Shown one piece after another: positions 51,421-64,000 of a DNA stretch of 64,000 nt (the first letter of the stretch is position 1; each line of letters starts with the position of its first letter). A model generated the notes under the pieces. That model searched no databases. It saw only the letters and a program-made list of their open reading frames with translations, and was not told the DNA's origin. Source of the stretch: Hanleya hanleyi (Eukaryota > Mollusca > Polyplacophora > Lepidopleurida > Hanleyidae); NCBI GenBank assembly GCA_036873755.1, contig JAVTVY010025357.1:1-64000 (forward strand), written 5' to 3'. The position numbers were made by a program, and so were the translations under genes.

Positions 51421-52685
51421 AGCAGAAGACAAAGCGAAAGTTCTCTGTTAATTAATTGGGTAACTGTGCCAAGATCGAAAAACAGGAAGTGGCAATCTCA
51501 GAATCTGATTGCATTGTCCCCAAACAGTCATTTATGACCCAGTGTGGAGTAGAGCTTTGTGGCAGGACCAACCTTGTCCCAAGGAGACTATCACTCCCTC
51601 CCTATCCCATCCTTTGTATAAATCTGGTTCATCATGATCATTTATCCAAGCTCTATATAGACTTGTAAGATACACGATAATTATACATTGTAACAACATT
51701 ACTTGTACGTGGTTTTGGAGCCTTTTTTTTTCATGTTACATATTTGCTTTAACAAGGAACGTGGTCTCATTTGCATATTTATAACAATGGTGGTGTATCA
51801 CAGTGCTAGAAATAATGTTGTCTCTTCTGGCTAAGTGTGCTACATGATGATCATCTATATAAATGTCATGGCAGAAATGGCTAGATCGAGAAGAATTTTG
51901 CTCTGCACCACCTGGAGAAACTTTTTGGGAGTTATTTTCCCTTGAATTGCTCCTGTACATATCTTCAAGTTGACCAATCACTGTCACTTTCACATCAGGC
52001 CTTGTCATGGAGAAATTGCAGGTGAGCAGTCAGCTAGTCTCCTGCATTACCTTTTCAATGTGAGTCGGCAAGCATTTTGACTCGGAAGTTGAACAATGTA
52101 AATTTAGATGAACAGTCATCTGCTCGTCTCAAATTCATCTTTGGTGAGAAAGAGGTGAACATGAGCAACTGCTTATCTCTCATGACGAGGTGTTCACTGA
52201 GCTGAGAAGTTCATTGTGGCCGCCTCCAGATGAAGATATACTGTAACCATCTAATGTGTATCATATATTCTGATTGGTTCTAAATAAATGTGTATTGCAT
52301 TCTGATTGGTTCCCACAAGCATCAGCTGCACTTCATTCATCACTGAGGTTTGCCATCTAACTTGCACTAGCCATTTTAGTCAAGGCAGCTTGCAGATGTT
52401 CACGATGTAGCACACTTTACTGGTGAAGATGAAATTAATGTGTGTTAGACGTGTTAATCTTTCATTCTAATGATAAATGACCGCCAATGTCACGAATATG
52501 CTGCTGTTGTATATACGGTACATGTAGCATTGCTGGGCTCTCTGTATATAGTTAACAGGAATAACTTAAATATGTTCATTTATCAAACCATGTTCATCTT
52601 TCAAACATCACAGGTCAACTTCAAACACGAAGAAAATTTCACCATGCATTGTAGACCCAAATTCATACTTTCAACAGGTTACATG
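51421..52685. other. Downstream DNA, nothing recognised
   Basis: No gene pattern. The minus-strand 90-codon frame (52008-51736) shows no family motif. Confidence 0.35.
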
Positions 52686-53049
52686 GGTTAGGGGAATCCC
52701 GCTCTCTAAAACGGAGGTAAAAAGGGTTGTTTTCGCTCAATAAATCAGTTCACATAATGAATTCAGCAAAATCCTCTTGAGGCGCATACAGACATATCTG
52801 TCTGCATTGAATGGTAATAAAAAAGTAAGTTGTCATCTATCTAATTTGCATAATAATAGGCCAAACATCCTTTGCGCTGTTTAAACAACATTGGCTGGTT
52901 CTCCACATGGCAAATTAATTTTATGACATGGAACAATAGATAAATCAATGTGCCTGAAATTTTGGTGCATTGATTAAGAAGGAATCAAAAGTTGTTGAGC
53001 AAAAACGACCCTTTATACCTCCATTTTAGAGAGCGGAATCGCCCTAACC
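52686..53049. mobile_element. 364-bp MITE with about 58-bp inverted ends
   Basis: GGTTAGGGGAATCCCGCTCT (52686) and the complement of AGAGCGGAATCGCCCTAACC (to 53049) continue inward through AAAACGGAGGTA(A/T)AAAGGG and TTTTCGCTCAA. AACAGGTTA precedes the left end and, inverted, follows the right end, so the true ends may lie slightly further out. Confidence 0.88.
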
Positions 53050-55003
53050 TGTTCAATGAGCTTTTTACAAAACACATACATGTGTATGTATATATTTTTT
53101 TTGTAGTTTAACTTTGTTTAAGGTTATACCTGTTCGTTCTGGGCTGGACATCATCAGATTTTAAAAACTTCCCCCTAATTCTACAGTTGTCTGTCTAGAT
53201 GTATTTTTGGTACCTCAGCTCACATTCTGTTTCTATCATTATAGACCAATTTCGCAAGAAAAAGTTGTTGCTAAACAATAAATTTGAACAGGCATCTATA
53301 TTTCTTGGTATTACATGTACATGTTAGATATAAAATCTTGGCCATTTTTGCATCCAATACAGGTGTCTAGTTTGTGGCACTTAATTATATGATAAGTGCA
53401 GTTTTTGGTGGATAGTGATTTTCTGCTGAACTAATTATGTAATAAACCTCAAACTCTTCTTAATTCCTTTTTTTCAAGGAAAAATATGGTATTGTGTAAT
53501 AGGTGATGTGATTTATGACCAGTACGCGCTACAATATTTGTTTCCTTAATTTGAAGCTGATAGCATGTCTGCCTGGATTTGCTTGGAAAACAGTGAGGAT
53601 AACAGAAATAATGTGACCCGTTCTCATGACATCAGATTGTATACGTCCTACTGTCAGATACCCTCTGATTGCATTTGATTTAAAAACACAGTGCACAGCT
53701 TTTGTGTGCATGGCCCAGAGTGTGCTGAGAAAGACTCCCACACAGTGTCCTTTGGCAGGCTGAAACTGGAGCTTGATAAAGTGATGTAATATCACTTGTC
53801 GTTATTGCACCATGTAAGCGTCCTGTCTTTGACTTGTGCCCTGTCCTCAGTGTTTTATAGGGTGGATGGAGGGTGTCTGGTTCCATGCTGCTTTGAAGAT
53901 TTCTTCTTTGAAGTAGCAGGAACACAAGTTGGCTGGGTGGTGCTTAGTTGGTTCGTCGCCCACAGTAATTACACACGGTAGCATGTGGACTATCGGGAAA
54001 CAGTATCCAAATGGCATCATTCCCAGACAGATCCGTGAAGATCAAAGAGTTTACTCCCGCCGAAAAGTTTGGCTTTGTTTGGGGGTAGAAAATATCAAAG
54101 GATTGTGCCGCATGAGATCTTAATCTTGGTGAAGTAAACGTCAATCATTGTCAAGAGAGAAAAGTCAGAAATGGTCGTGATTGGCTTATCATGGGATCTC
54201 GCAGAATATCGGAGAACAATTTGCACGAAGTTTTCATAGCAGTACGTCTAGATGGTATTCCCCTGATTTACCGTCTTGGTTTATCTAGATTGTGTTGTGT
54301 GTTGCCAATCAGAGATACAAACGACTCTGCCATTGGCTGTTATGAGCTAGATCACATCGCACTCCTGAATTATGTATGACATACTACGAATGCATTGTGG
54401 TAGCATGAATCTGGTAGTGTGAGAAGGCTTCTTCTGTATGCTGAATGCATTTTCCATCTCGTACGCAAATACATCCTTGCTGTGTCAGTCACCCCAAATG
54501 CTCATAAATGTGCTCGCCATTCTCGACTCAATGTAGTCCGAGGTTGTTACACTGACAGTTTGAGAGGTTACACACTTGGACAATGCCGGAACCCAATCAC
54601 AATGCCACAAAAAGACAAATTACCTGGAATACAGTATACAGTTTTCAGTATGGCTGAATACTCATTCTGGACTAGACATGTTGATTGCTTCGTTGACTCT
54701 GCTGCAAAACTCATAGAATTTCAAATTGACCCATATTGAGATTATTGTTTTTGATGCACCATATCTTTGTAGCTGTGATCAGGACCTAGTTCTACAACTA
54801 CTGTATCCTAGAGTATTGATTTGCTGTTCAAACCAAAAGGTCCTTACAGAGATGAAGAATTATCATCACCAGATGTGACTGCATGATTACATCATCATCA
54901 TGAAAATATTATCGTCTAAAGTAATTTCTATGACAAACACAAGCAAATATGACCCTGGATCATTTTTGACAAAACTATGTGGATCATTTTTGACAAAACT
55001 ATG
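53050..55003. other. Downstream DNA with unexplained open frames
   Basis: Plus-strand frames at 53929-54123, 54191-54379 and 54419-54739 are longer than usual for this AT-rich DNA but carry no motif I recognise. They may be fragments of an old element. No splice-consistent gene could be built. Confidence 0.3.
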
Positions 55004-55188
55004 TACAGTGAAACCTGTTTAAACCGACCATGCTTGGGACCAGATCATAGTGTTGGATTTTATAGGGTTCTGGTTTATCAAGTTTAAAAATACTTTAAAT
55101 TTAGTATTGGGACCATGGATATATGCCGGTATTTAGAGGTTGATCAGTTTACCCAGGTCAGGTGTCGGTATTCACAGGTTTCACTGTA
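55004..55188. mobile_element. TACAGTGAAACCTGT MITE, uninterrupted copy
   Basis: 185 bp. Perfect 15-bp inverted ends TACAGTGAAACCTGT / ACAGGTTTCACTGTA, with TA at each end as a likely target duplication. Internal blocks: GACCATGCTTGGGACCAGAT, TTCTGGTTTATCAAG, TATTTAGAGGTTGATCAG. It is the reference copy for 20407 and 39245, and the ends resemble pogo/Tigger-type termini. Confidence 0.93.
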
Positions 55189-57607
55189 CTATCAGTCCAA
55201 ACGTTTTGAAGAGACGGCTTGTTTTATTTGTTGTGGAGTCATCTGGTGACAACTTTTATTAGGGTATGTGTATTTCTGTGATTATCATAGCCATACGTTG
55301 ACATCCACCAACTATTCAGCCAGGTCGCCAGCAAGTATAATATTAATACGCAAGAACATGAAGACGCACAAGCTTGATTATGGCACATAATTAATTATGA
55401 TGCATTCCTTCTCACTCATCCCCACCCCTTCTTGCCCATAAAATGCTCCCCTCTTCCCAACACACACATACACCCCACCAAAACTTCCCCCTCCCCCCCG
55501 GGGTTTTTGGGGTGATGCCACCTTCATGGGATCTCAGTATCGACGATGTCGAGTTCATACAGAGAAAAGCTGGAGGAGAAACTTTTCGAGAGAAACCGCA
55601 TGGGGGCGCCTCTCAAATCAAAACAATGACGGATACTGAACTAGGGGATGGAATATTCATTAACTTGTACCTAATCCGCTCAAATATGGGCATATTCCGA
55701 TTAGTCACAAGGTCATGAATGCGCTCCGGTATGTTTCAGAATCAACCAGTTCGTATTCATTATGGTTTGTAAGATATCCGTCCTGGCACAGATTTGGGAT
55801 GATGCTTATAGTAGATTTGATAGGTAGTCTCGTATAATAAAACTACATGGCCGTTCTCAAGCAGACTGAATCATATCTGAAGAATAGTGGTACGGTAATA
55901 ATTGCAGTCCTCTTCAGGGATAAATTATACTATAATTATATTCTTGCATTGTGAAACACGCAGCCAGAAAATACTGGCTCAGGTGAAAATCAAACTCGCC
56001 ACTTAGAGGAAGGGTAATTGATGTAGATTATCAAACTGTGGAGGACATTGAGGATGTAATCAGCCTTTATATCTATCATCAATAATTCATGCTATCAATT
56101 TAACATTCTAGCAATCGAAAATATGTAGATAGGTCAGTTTTGGAAAAATGAAATATCTCGCTAATTACTCACAATAGATATCTTAAACTTCATGTATATA
56201 TGGCTGGTTTCATGAAAAATAGTTTGTTTTTCTTCAACTTCGTTTTGGTGCACCAAATCTCATGCTTTAATGATGTTTAATGAACAGTTGAAATATATTT
56301 GCATAATAATTTGAAAATTTCAGAGTTACTGATAACAAATCTTTTTTGAATTTCAAATGAAACTGGTAACTGGGTACCATGGAGGTCCCATATTTCTTTT
56401 TCAAGATAATATGGTAAGTGAGATCTTGTGCACCAAACATAGACAACTTGTCAGGAAAATTTAAATCATTTTTCATCAAAATTTATTTTAAAAAAGCGAA
56501 CACCTATACAACCACAACACCCTATTGAGTACACATGTTATCTTTCAGATTTTTACTGTAATTTGTGATATATATAATTTTTCAAAACTGACCTATTCAC
56601 ATGTTCATGTTTTCCACTAGCATTTTCGCTTTAAGTAACTACAATTTTCTCAGTAACTCCGTCAGTATACATGTATATAGTGTATGTTTTAATATGGTTT
56701 AGAAAGCATTGAAAAATAAATAAAAAGTCACACCCCATACACGAAATCAAGCATTTTATTGAAATGCAGTTGACTTTGGTGTGAACAAGGGATCAACTTC
56801 TCACAGAAACTCTGGTGCATCATGGGATAACTTCCAGTTCAAAAGCATTTGATTGGTCAATTCAAAGTTTCAAATGGAAATCTGGTATTTTCATAGGCTT
56901 GTAAAGAAACTTGGAAGAAAATCCAGCCACTCACAAGAATTTCTGTAAAGGCTCATTTGCATGTAATTTTTCCCTCGTTCCCTTGTAATAATAAATAGTG
57001 AACATGGATTTTTTTTTTTATTATTCACATATACAGCTCGTGTCACTACATCCCTTACTCTCCTTGTTCTCCTGTTGATTCATACCAACAAATATTCATC
57101 TATTGGCCACTAGGGGGAGCTTTGAACATACAATTACCGAGGACCTATGGTAATCGATTTTAAAAATGGAATTTTGTATAATGTTTAACTTTAGGCTAGT
57201 CCTTGATCAGATTTAATCTAGTTAATTTCATGTGTCAAAGTTTCGAGAAAAACAAATTTGTTTTGTAGTTCAAACCATCGTTACTACTGTGTCAAATGAC
57301 CCTGAAGGGCGACAAAATTCTATCGCCAGTGGTAGCAGGCTAGCAGCCTCCCGCAACACAAGGAATTTTTAGTCAATTTCAAAGTCAGAATGCAGATTTA
57401 TCAGTTGATATTTTTGGTCTGCAGTATCATTTGTGCAGCTATCAACCAATCAGTGTTACTATGAGGAATCTGACATGAATCGAGCATATAGCAAATGATT
57501 GGATAATACAGCTAAAGCACCTCAGCAGCCAATCACAGAATATCGGGCGGTTTGAATGGCGGGGAGGGAAAAAAGTATAATGAGATAAGGTCATATAGAA
57601 ACATAGT
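55189..57607. other. Downstream DNA, nothing firm
   Basis: AT-rich. Short C-runs near 55489-55499 and a T-run at 57008-57018. No repeats with clear ends and no gene pattern. Confidence 0.35.
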
Positions 57608-57610
57608 TTT

Positions 57611-58700
57611 TACCCCTCGGCCAATTTTGGCCATGGGGTATTGTCGTCGTCTTGTACGTCCGTCTGTCCGTACGTCCGTATGTCCGTACGTGAGCGAGAT
57701 AGCCGGAAAACGGTTCCACTGAAGAATTCCAAATTTGGTATGCTTATTTACCTGGTCAAGGACCAGAAGCCTATTGAATTGGGACCTGATTGGGTGGAAA
57801 CCTTGGCGGCCATCTTTAATTTTATGCAAAATGGATTATGATCCATATCTCGGAAACCATTTGACTGTTCAATACGAAAGTTGGTATACATCATCGATAC
57901 ATCAAGCAACTTTCAATGAATTACCAAACCGGCTTTTCTGATTAGCTGGAAATCCTGGAGGCCATCTTTAATTTATGCGAAATCGATAATGATACATATC
58001 TCTGTTACCATTCACTTGTTTTATATGAAAGTTGGTATACATCATCGATACATCCAGATACTTTGAATTGGGACCTGATTGACCGAAAACTTTGGCGGCC
58101 ATCTTTAATTTATGCAAAAACTTTAATGATGTATCTCTGATACCATTTAAGTGTTGTATACCAAACTTGGTATACAGCATCGATGTATCAAGACTTGCAA
58201 TGAATAACCACATCAGTTCCTCTGAGTGGAGGGAAGGATGGGCGGCCATCTTTAATTTATGCAAAATCATTAATGATCTCGTTCTCTGATACCGTTCAAG
58301 TGCTCAATGCAAAATTTGGTATACATCATCGATGCATTAAGAGACTTACGACAAATGTTTCTCTGATTGGGCGGAAACCTTGGTGGCCATCTTTAATTTA
58401 TGCAAAATCTTTAGTGATGTATATCTCTGATACCATTTCAGCATTCTATACGAAACTTGCAGCATCAATGTATCAAGAGACTTTCAATGAATAACCACAT
58501 CAGTTTCTCTGAGTGGCGGGAAGGATGGGCGGCCATCTTTAATTTATGCGAAATCATTAATGATCTCTATCTCTGATACCGTTCAAATGCTCGATGTAAA
58601 ATTTGGTATACATCATTGATGCATCAAGAAACTTATGTAATGAACCGGTAGAATAGAAACCTTAGGGGTCATTTCTAATTGCAAAATTTTTGATAATCTG
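57611..58700 (+). mobile_element. Pearl-like tandem-core element, family 6 (about 145-bp cores)
   Basis: After a T-run comes the hairpin TACCCCTCGGCCAA (57611-57624) / TTGGCCATGGGGTA (57627-57640) and a CCGT/ACGT microsatellite (57655-57692). Seven cores of about 145 bp follow, with GGCGGCCATCTTTAATTTAT near 57805, 57958, 58096, 58238, 58383, 58528 and a worn one near 58666. No distal arm is seen, so the 3' end seems lost. Confidence 0.82.
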
Positions 58701-61700
58701 TATATTTATGACTTGACTGCTTGGTGTTCCTGATATCTTGGTTCAAATTGAATACATTATGAATGTACCCAGAGCCAAGGGGTTTTCAGATGCGCAGCTT
58801 CGTATTTATATGGTAGAGATATTATTAATTTGTACCATGCTATTAAACTTCTTAATTTCATGTTTCCAGGCTGATTACATCTTTAATCCACTAGATATGG
58901 TGTCCATGTTTGTTTCCTATATATACCATATATACTGTGTGGTAGTTATTTGTTATAACTTAAAGGTACTTGGGATAATAATTACACTCTTGTTGAATTT
59001 GGATACAAATCGTTGTTTTAAAGGTGTTAAGTATGTTTTACATATATTGTTTGAGCTCATGTTCATTGCTCTGTTTGTGTCGTTGATTTCATCATTTTAA
59101 CTCTGAATTATGTGAGAAAAATTACTGAAATGCTGTCGCATGCACCCGCCATCAGCGATCAGATTTGCAGCTGCTCTGTGAGGGGTATGGTTTACCACCA
59201 GTTTATAGAATCATTAGACCTTCATCAGATATACCCTGAAATGTTCCCAGAACCTGTAGTTACTGACATACCGATGAACAGATACACAGACCAAGACAAT
59301 ACCCTTGCCCATCACTTAGGATAGATAGCATGACAGACAAAATTCAAATTTGGAGAGTGTTTCATGTTCCTTGGTCAAGGGAGATAACTTTGCTGAAAAA
59401 TTTGCGAAAAAAACAGTTGACTTGCAGAGTTCAGACTGACGTATGCTGACCAGAAATGGACTCCCCCCCCCCCTCCCCCTGATTAACTTCTCCTCATTCA
59501 TACTCTTACCAGATATTCTCATTTCCTCATGTTTGTACAGTTTGAAAACATCAACAAATTGTGTAGATATTGGCCTAGTATATAATATGTAACAATTGCT
59601 TTTATCATGAATGATCATTGTTTGAAATCGCATACAATGTACTAGGATGTACTGATATCAATATTGTTGGGTGACCTGATGTAGATGATTGCTAGTAGAC
59701 AAAAAAGAATGGGAAAGTTTAATTAAATTAAGTTCCGTTTCAAACATGCATGGTCCAGAAGACTTCATTGAAATATTGCAATTTCTGTATAGAAGTATTA
59801 AGAATTGTGCTGCATGACATTGAACTAATGGAACGTGTGTCTGTTGTTTGGTATCTAAGAGTTGTACATATTGTTGGAAGTTAACAACTGTTAATCAGTC
59901 AGTGTAATATTAAGCAAAAATGGTTAGCTGGTTATACTCAACTTTGTTACTGTATGCCTACCAGGTATTTTTGTATTCAAATCAGCTTTTATTTTCTTTA
60001 TCTATCTTTTTTCCTAGATTTTAGTTTCAAATGTGCATCAGAATAAGATGAAGTATCGTTCAAGTCTTGTCTTCAAAGGGTTAAATAGATCCATTAATTC
60101 TGGGAATGCATGTTTTTTTTCTCAATATGAGAGTGATACATGTATAAATTTATCCTGGTAATTTCTTTTCCTAAATGTTGTTGACAGGACAATTCTAAGG
60201 AACTCCTCAAACTAGCACATAGCATTACGAGTCATGTTCATTGGGTTGATGAAATTCGAATACTCCAGCTTGGAGGTAATTTTTTTTTCTGCATGGTAGA
60301 AAGCAGAACTTTGCAGAAAAAAGTTTTTTTTTAAATAAACTTGAATAAATGAATAGCGAATGTTTAATTTTGCATCACATATGCGAAAATATGTTGAACT
60401 GGCAAAACTGGAAGAAATGAGTAAAATACTATATATGCCTTTTGTCTCATGTAAAGACTAGAATAATAGGCTCTGATTACTTAATCTACATTGTCACAAC
60501 TTAAATTTGAAATATTTATGAGTAATGGCAAAATCAGGGGAACTACCCAAATTGAGACTCTCATCTGATGATTTAGTGCCTGATAATCCCCAGAGTGCAA
60601 GACAGCTATAGCGGGAGCTCCAGTTTGATTCTGAATATTATTCTTGCTCTATTTGAAGTTGGGGGCTCAATTCAGACATATGACATCATTCAATTGCATT
60701 AAATGATGCATCTTTAGCTGATCATGTTGAGGAAGAAGACCCATTAAAATCCTGATCAATGTAATCGATCACTGTAATCGATCACTGCTGTGAGCTATTT
60801 CATGATTCTCTGTAAAAGGTATGCAGAATGGTGCTTAATCCTATCTAGCCTGCACCCCCTCCCCCACCCCCTCCAATATGTCAGATGCTCTCAGCAGGTA
60901 CAGGACAAAACAAACAAATTGGCTAACAAACAAAATGGCAGTATTTTTTAAAAACTATGTTTATGCCTTCTATGGAGTATTTTGATATACCGGGAATTTG
61001 CTATGCATTCCTCATGTTCTCCACCCACTCTATTAAAATGAGCATTTTGCATGTATTTATAAATTCATGCATTTAATTTTCAGGTCAAATTTTCAGAAAT
61101 AGTATTATACTCATACATCTACATTTACTTCAGTTTTTTAGAATATAATAAATCACCCTCCGGGACAACATGGATGTGAAAACTTCTCTCACCTTGGACA
61201 TTTTTATATAAATCATTATAATAATAATTATTGTTTTACTGATGTGTAACTACATGTTGTATGGCTTATTAGTAAAACCCCCATGAAACCCAGTAAATAC
61301 TGTACCTGCAAAAAATACAATACCCCAAATACTCCATAGATTGGATCAAGATGTTTGGAAAACATATTGCCATTTTGTCTGCCCTTCGCATATCAGTATA
61401 TTGAGATTTCCCTCGTAATCAACTACACATATAACGTTGCCGTTTTATTTTTTTCATTTTATACTTTGTCTAATCTTGTTTCATTGTTTGGGGAAAATTT
61501 GAAAATTTTGTGTACCTTAATTGTGGGTGCTGGCTTGATGTACATATTTATATAGCATTTACCACCCGTGAATTATGTGTATGAACTGTAGTTAATTACT
61601 TGGATGTATAGTATTTTTTCACTTTCTCTCGCCCGCCGGGATAGCTCGATCGATGTTTTAATAATTGTTAAATTCCCCCTCTAAGTTTTTTAAACTTCTT

Positions 61701-61780
61701 GAGTTTGCATAATGCAGATTTGAAAGCATTTTAAATGTTTAAATGCAACATGTATACCTATGCTCCGCAAAAAGTGTCGC
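58701..61780. other. Downstream DNA with one hydrophobic open frame
   Basis: A plus-strand frame at 58738-59100 encodes about 120 mostly hydrophobic residues, including two or three possible membrane segments, and has a TTTCATGTTTCCAG acceptor-like site at 58857-58870. I cannot link it to any family or neighbouring exon. The rest is AT-rich, with a C12 tract at 59461-59472. Confidence 0.3.
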
Positions 61781-61789
61781 CCCCCCTTT

Positions 61790-62300
61790 TTTTTTAACAA
61801 GAAAAATCTCATTTTTAGATAATAAATCAAGAAACTAGGTCTATATTCTAGAATTTTGATGCATTTTAGAAATAAGAAATATTTCCATTCACTTTCAAAA
61901 ACTAGTGGAATAGATCTTTCTACTATACCATATAATTGCCCCAAATTTGCTTCTGATGATAGCTTATTGATCTTATATATTTAATTCAGAATCATTTGCT
62001 CTGAATTCAGTATATTTTGGGACTGAAAATATGTCCATGGGGTAAGAAAATTTGTCTTAAAAATTACTCAAACTTTATATGTCCTAAATTATTTCAAAGA
62101 AATCAGAATGAGTGATACTACAGTAAGTATTAAAGGTGACACCACAAGCAACTCAGTGGTAATTATATTAGGTATTAAAGACTATTTGTCCACTGAAGTA
62201 TTCTGTAAGTGTAAAAATATTTTCTTATTTCCAGAAATGCATCTAGTTTCTTGATTTATTATATAAAAACAAGATCGTTTTTGTTTTAAAAAAATCATAT
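61790..62300. mobile_element. Inverted-repeat element, about 500 bp
   Basis: ATAATAAATCAAGAAACTAG (61819-61838) and its exact complement (62243-62262) face each other. Complementarity is partly kept outward (AACAAGAAAAATCTC with GATCGTTTTTGTTTT) and inward (TGCATTTTAGAAATAAGAAA with TTTCTTATTTCCAGAAATGC). No ORF of note. Confidence 0.7.
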
Positions 62301-62606
62301 ACATGGTTGTATTACTATCAGAGAAACAATCATTTCCTGTTTCAATTAATCCTTCATCTGCACACTCTGTAACATTAAGATTACTTGACCATGCAGTTCA
62401 GCCTTGTTGTTTTCTTTGACCCTCAGTCAAACATCCAAATTGGCTGTCTGACTGGTGAGGGATCAGAGAGTAGCTTGGTATGAACTTGCCGTTAGATGTC
62501 ACCTGTCAATAAAACCCTGTTCTCATCAAAAGTTTGTGAATGTTTTCATTTGTCCCGTTCCACATCTTCTTTTCATCCCATCATTAAAGACATTCCTCAA
62601 CCTTGC

Positions 62607-62753
62607 CGGGCCTCAGCTCCTCAGACAGCTTATTGTAAGAGGTGACCAAACTGGTACCCATAGAGTTTCCGAGTGTGAAAGAAATAGGAACTACACGTCG
62701 TGATATGACTGAGATATTGTTGAAATCAACGTTAAATGCATATCCACTCGCTA
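62607..62753 (+). mobile_element. CACTCA-tailed dispersed repeat, copy 6 (partial)
   Basis: GGGCCTCAGCTCCTCAGACA, TTGTAAGAGGTGACCAAACT, CGTCGTGATATGACTGAGAT and TTGAAATCAACGTTAAATGC, then a short CCACTCGC tail. Confidence 0.72.
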
Positions 62754-62910
62754 TTCTTTTACATCACACCACCGTATAATGACACAGCTCCCATAGCTGA
62801 ATACATAAGATGATCACTTTCTAAATGACAAAATATATAACAGTATTTTCGTTATTATGGGACTAATCATTCCGATTCTAGTGCTGAAAGTTTAAGGGTT
62901 CAGGTTTTTT

Positions 62911-64000
62911 TATACGCCCGCTAAAAGGCGGACGTATTATGTGATGGCGGTGTCCGTCCGTCTGTCCAGTTCTCGTGTCCCGGTCTATATCTGGGACAGT
63001 TTCCTATCTACAGCTGTATCGCGTACCAAAATGAAGGTCGAGGGCACAGGTCAAAGGTCACTGGCCTAAAAAACAGGAAATCACTGAAGTGTTCGTGTCC
63101 GGTCTATATCTGTGAACGTTTTCTATCCACAGTTGCAACTTTTTGTGAGTGGATATGCTAGGTGGAGACGATGTGTCGCGTACCAAAATTGAGGTCGAGG
63201 TCAAAGGTCACTGTTGCCAAAAATCAGGAAATCATTGATCGTTGACAGTTTTCTATCTACAGTTCTAATTTTTGGTGAGTGGATGCCCTAGGGGGGAACG
63301 ATGTGTTGCATATTAAATGTAGGTCAAGGTCAGAGGTCAAAGGTCAATGTGATTGAAAAATCAGGAAATCGTTAAAAATTTCTAATTTTCTGTGAGTGGA
63401 TTCAAATAGGGGAAAATTGAGGTGTTGCATACCAAAGTCAAGGTCGAAGGTCAAAGGTCACTGTGACCCCAAAATGAGGAAATTATTAAAAATAACATTT
63501 CTTCCCCCTATATTAGGGGGACACGATGTGTCATATATCAAAATGTAGATCAAGGTCACTGTGACCCCAAAATCGTGAAATTGTTAAAAATCATGATTTT
63601 TTTAGTCCATTGAGAAATTACGGGTAGCCGTTTTGTCATGTACCAAAATTTAGATCCAGGTCAATAGTCCAGATCACTGACCCCAGAATCAAGGTCAATG
63701 GTCAGTGTGACCTAAAAATCAGGAAATCATTAAAAATTACTAATTTTTTGTGAGTGGATTCAATAGGGGGAAATGAAGTGTCACATACCAAAAATTAGGT
63801 CACGGTCAATGTGACCCCAAATCAGAAAATTATTAAAAATAATTTTTTTTGTGTCAGATACATTAGGGGGACACGATGTATCGCATACAAAAATGTAGGT
63901 CAAAGGTCAAGGTCACTGTGACCCCAAAATCGTGAAATTGTTAAAAATCATGATTTTTTGTGTCCATCAATAAATTGCGGGGAGACCGTTTGTCATGACC
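62911..64000 (+). mobile_element. Pearl-like family 4, copy 2, cut by the window end
   Basis: Hairpin ATACGCCCGCTAAAAGGCGG (62912) through GACGTAT (62937), preceded by T7, a CCGT run, then the same core order as 40582-42140, including CTGAAGTGTTCGTGTCCGGT and the CAGGAAATCATTAAAAAT blocks. It interrupts a partial copy of the 45127-type MITE. The 3' end lies outside the window. Confidence 0.87.

Noticed and set aside
54419..54739. 106-codon plus-strand frame
   Set aside because: No recognised domain, no splice partners, and neighbouring short frames look equally random.

Overview
The window is nuclear DNA from a marine mollusc (my inference). It holds one large, interrupted, vertebrate-like gene, long AT-rich introns, very dense short interspersed repeats, and several elements of the 'pearl' type. 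Pearl elements are known from bivalves: tandem core repeats of about 160 bp next to a CCGT/ACGG microsatellite. The CATGTACATGTA motif and repeats ending in CACTCACTCA also fit a mollusc. I cannot tell bivalve from vetigastropod by eye. Nothing bacterial is present: I see no operons, CRISPR or prokaryotic genes.

One gene is solidly supported. It is the orthologue of ZMYND11 (BS69), plus strand, in 13 coding exons from 10545 to 49864. The exons join with consistent splice phases into 600 codons; the human protein is about 602 residues. The domain order is complete: SAMD1-like winged helix, PHD finger, bromodomain, zinc-binding linker, PWWP, acidic linker, coiled coil and MYND finger. The product is expected to be a nuclear chromatin reader of H3K36-methylated (H3.3) chromatin that tunes transcription elongation and splicing, with the MYND finger recruiting corepressors. 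One 27-codon exon (23010-23090) is easy to miss.

Layout: 1-10500 is upstream DNA with a 2-kb 24-bp minisatellite (2771-4714), a pearl-like element (6306-8113) and an inverted-repeat MITE. 10528-49864 is the gene. Its introns carry most of the mobile DNA: a 2.8-kb pearl-like element (16001-18800) inserted into an older repeat, a 182-bp perfect palindrome (22432-22613), a SINE, many MITEs, a 6.4-kb decayed DIRS-like tyrosine-recombinase retrotransposon inside the intron that splits the PWWP domain (30517-36961), two more pearl-like elements (40582-42871, 45722-47020), and a 12 x 48 bp array in the last intron. 49865-64000 is 3' UTR and downstream DNA with a 3 x 107 bp repeat, further MITEs, another pearl-like element (57611-58700) and a second copy of the 40582-type element running off the end (62911-64000).

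The most striking non-gene pattern is that six sequence-unrelated repeat families share one architecture: a T-tract, a 5' hairpin, a CCGT-type microsatellite, then tandem cores of about 150-200 bp. In four of them a third copy of the hairpin arm lies near the 3' end, followed by a small stem-loop. This looks like a Helentron/Helitron-like non-autonomous group. One family is loaded with nuclear-receptor half-sites, including five perfect GGTCAnnnTGACC palindromes.
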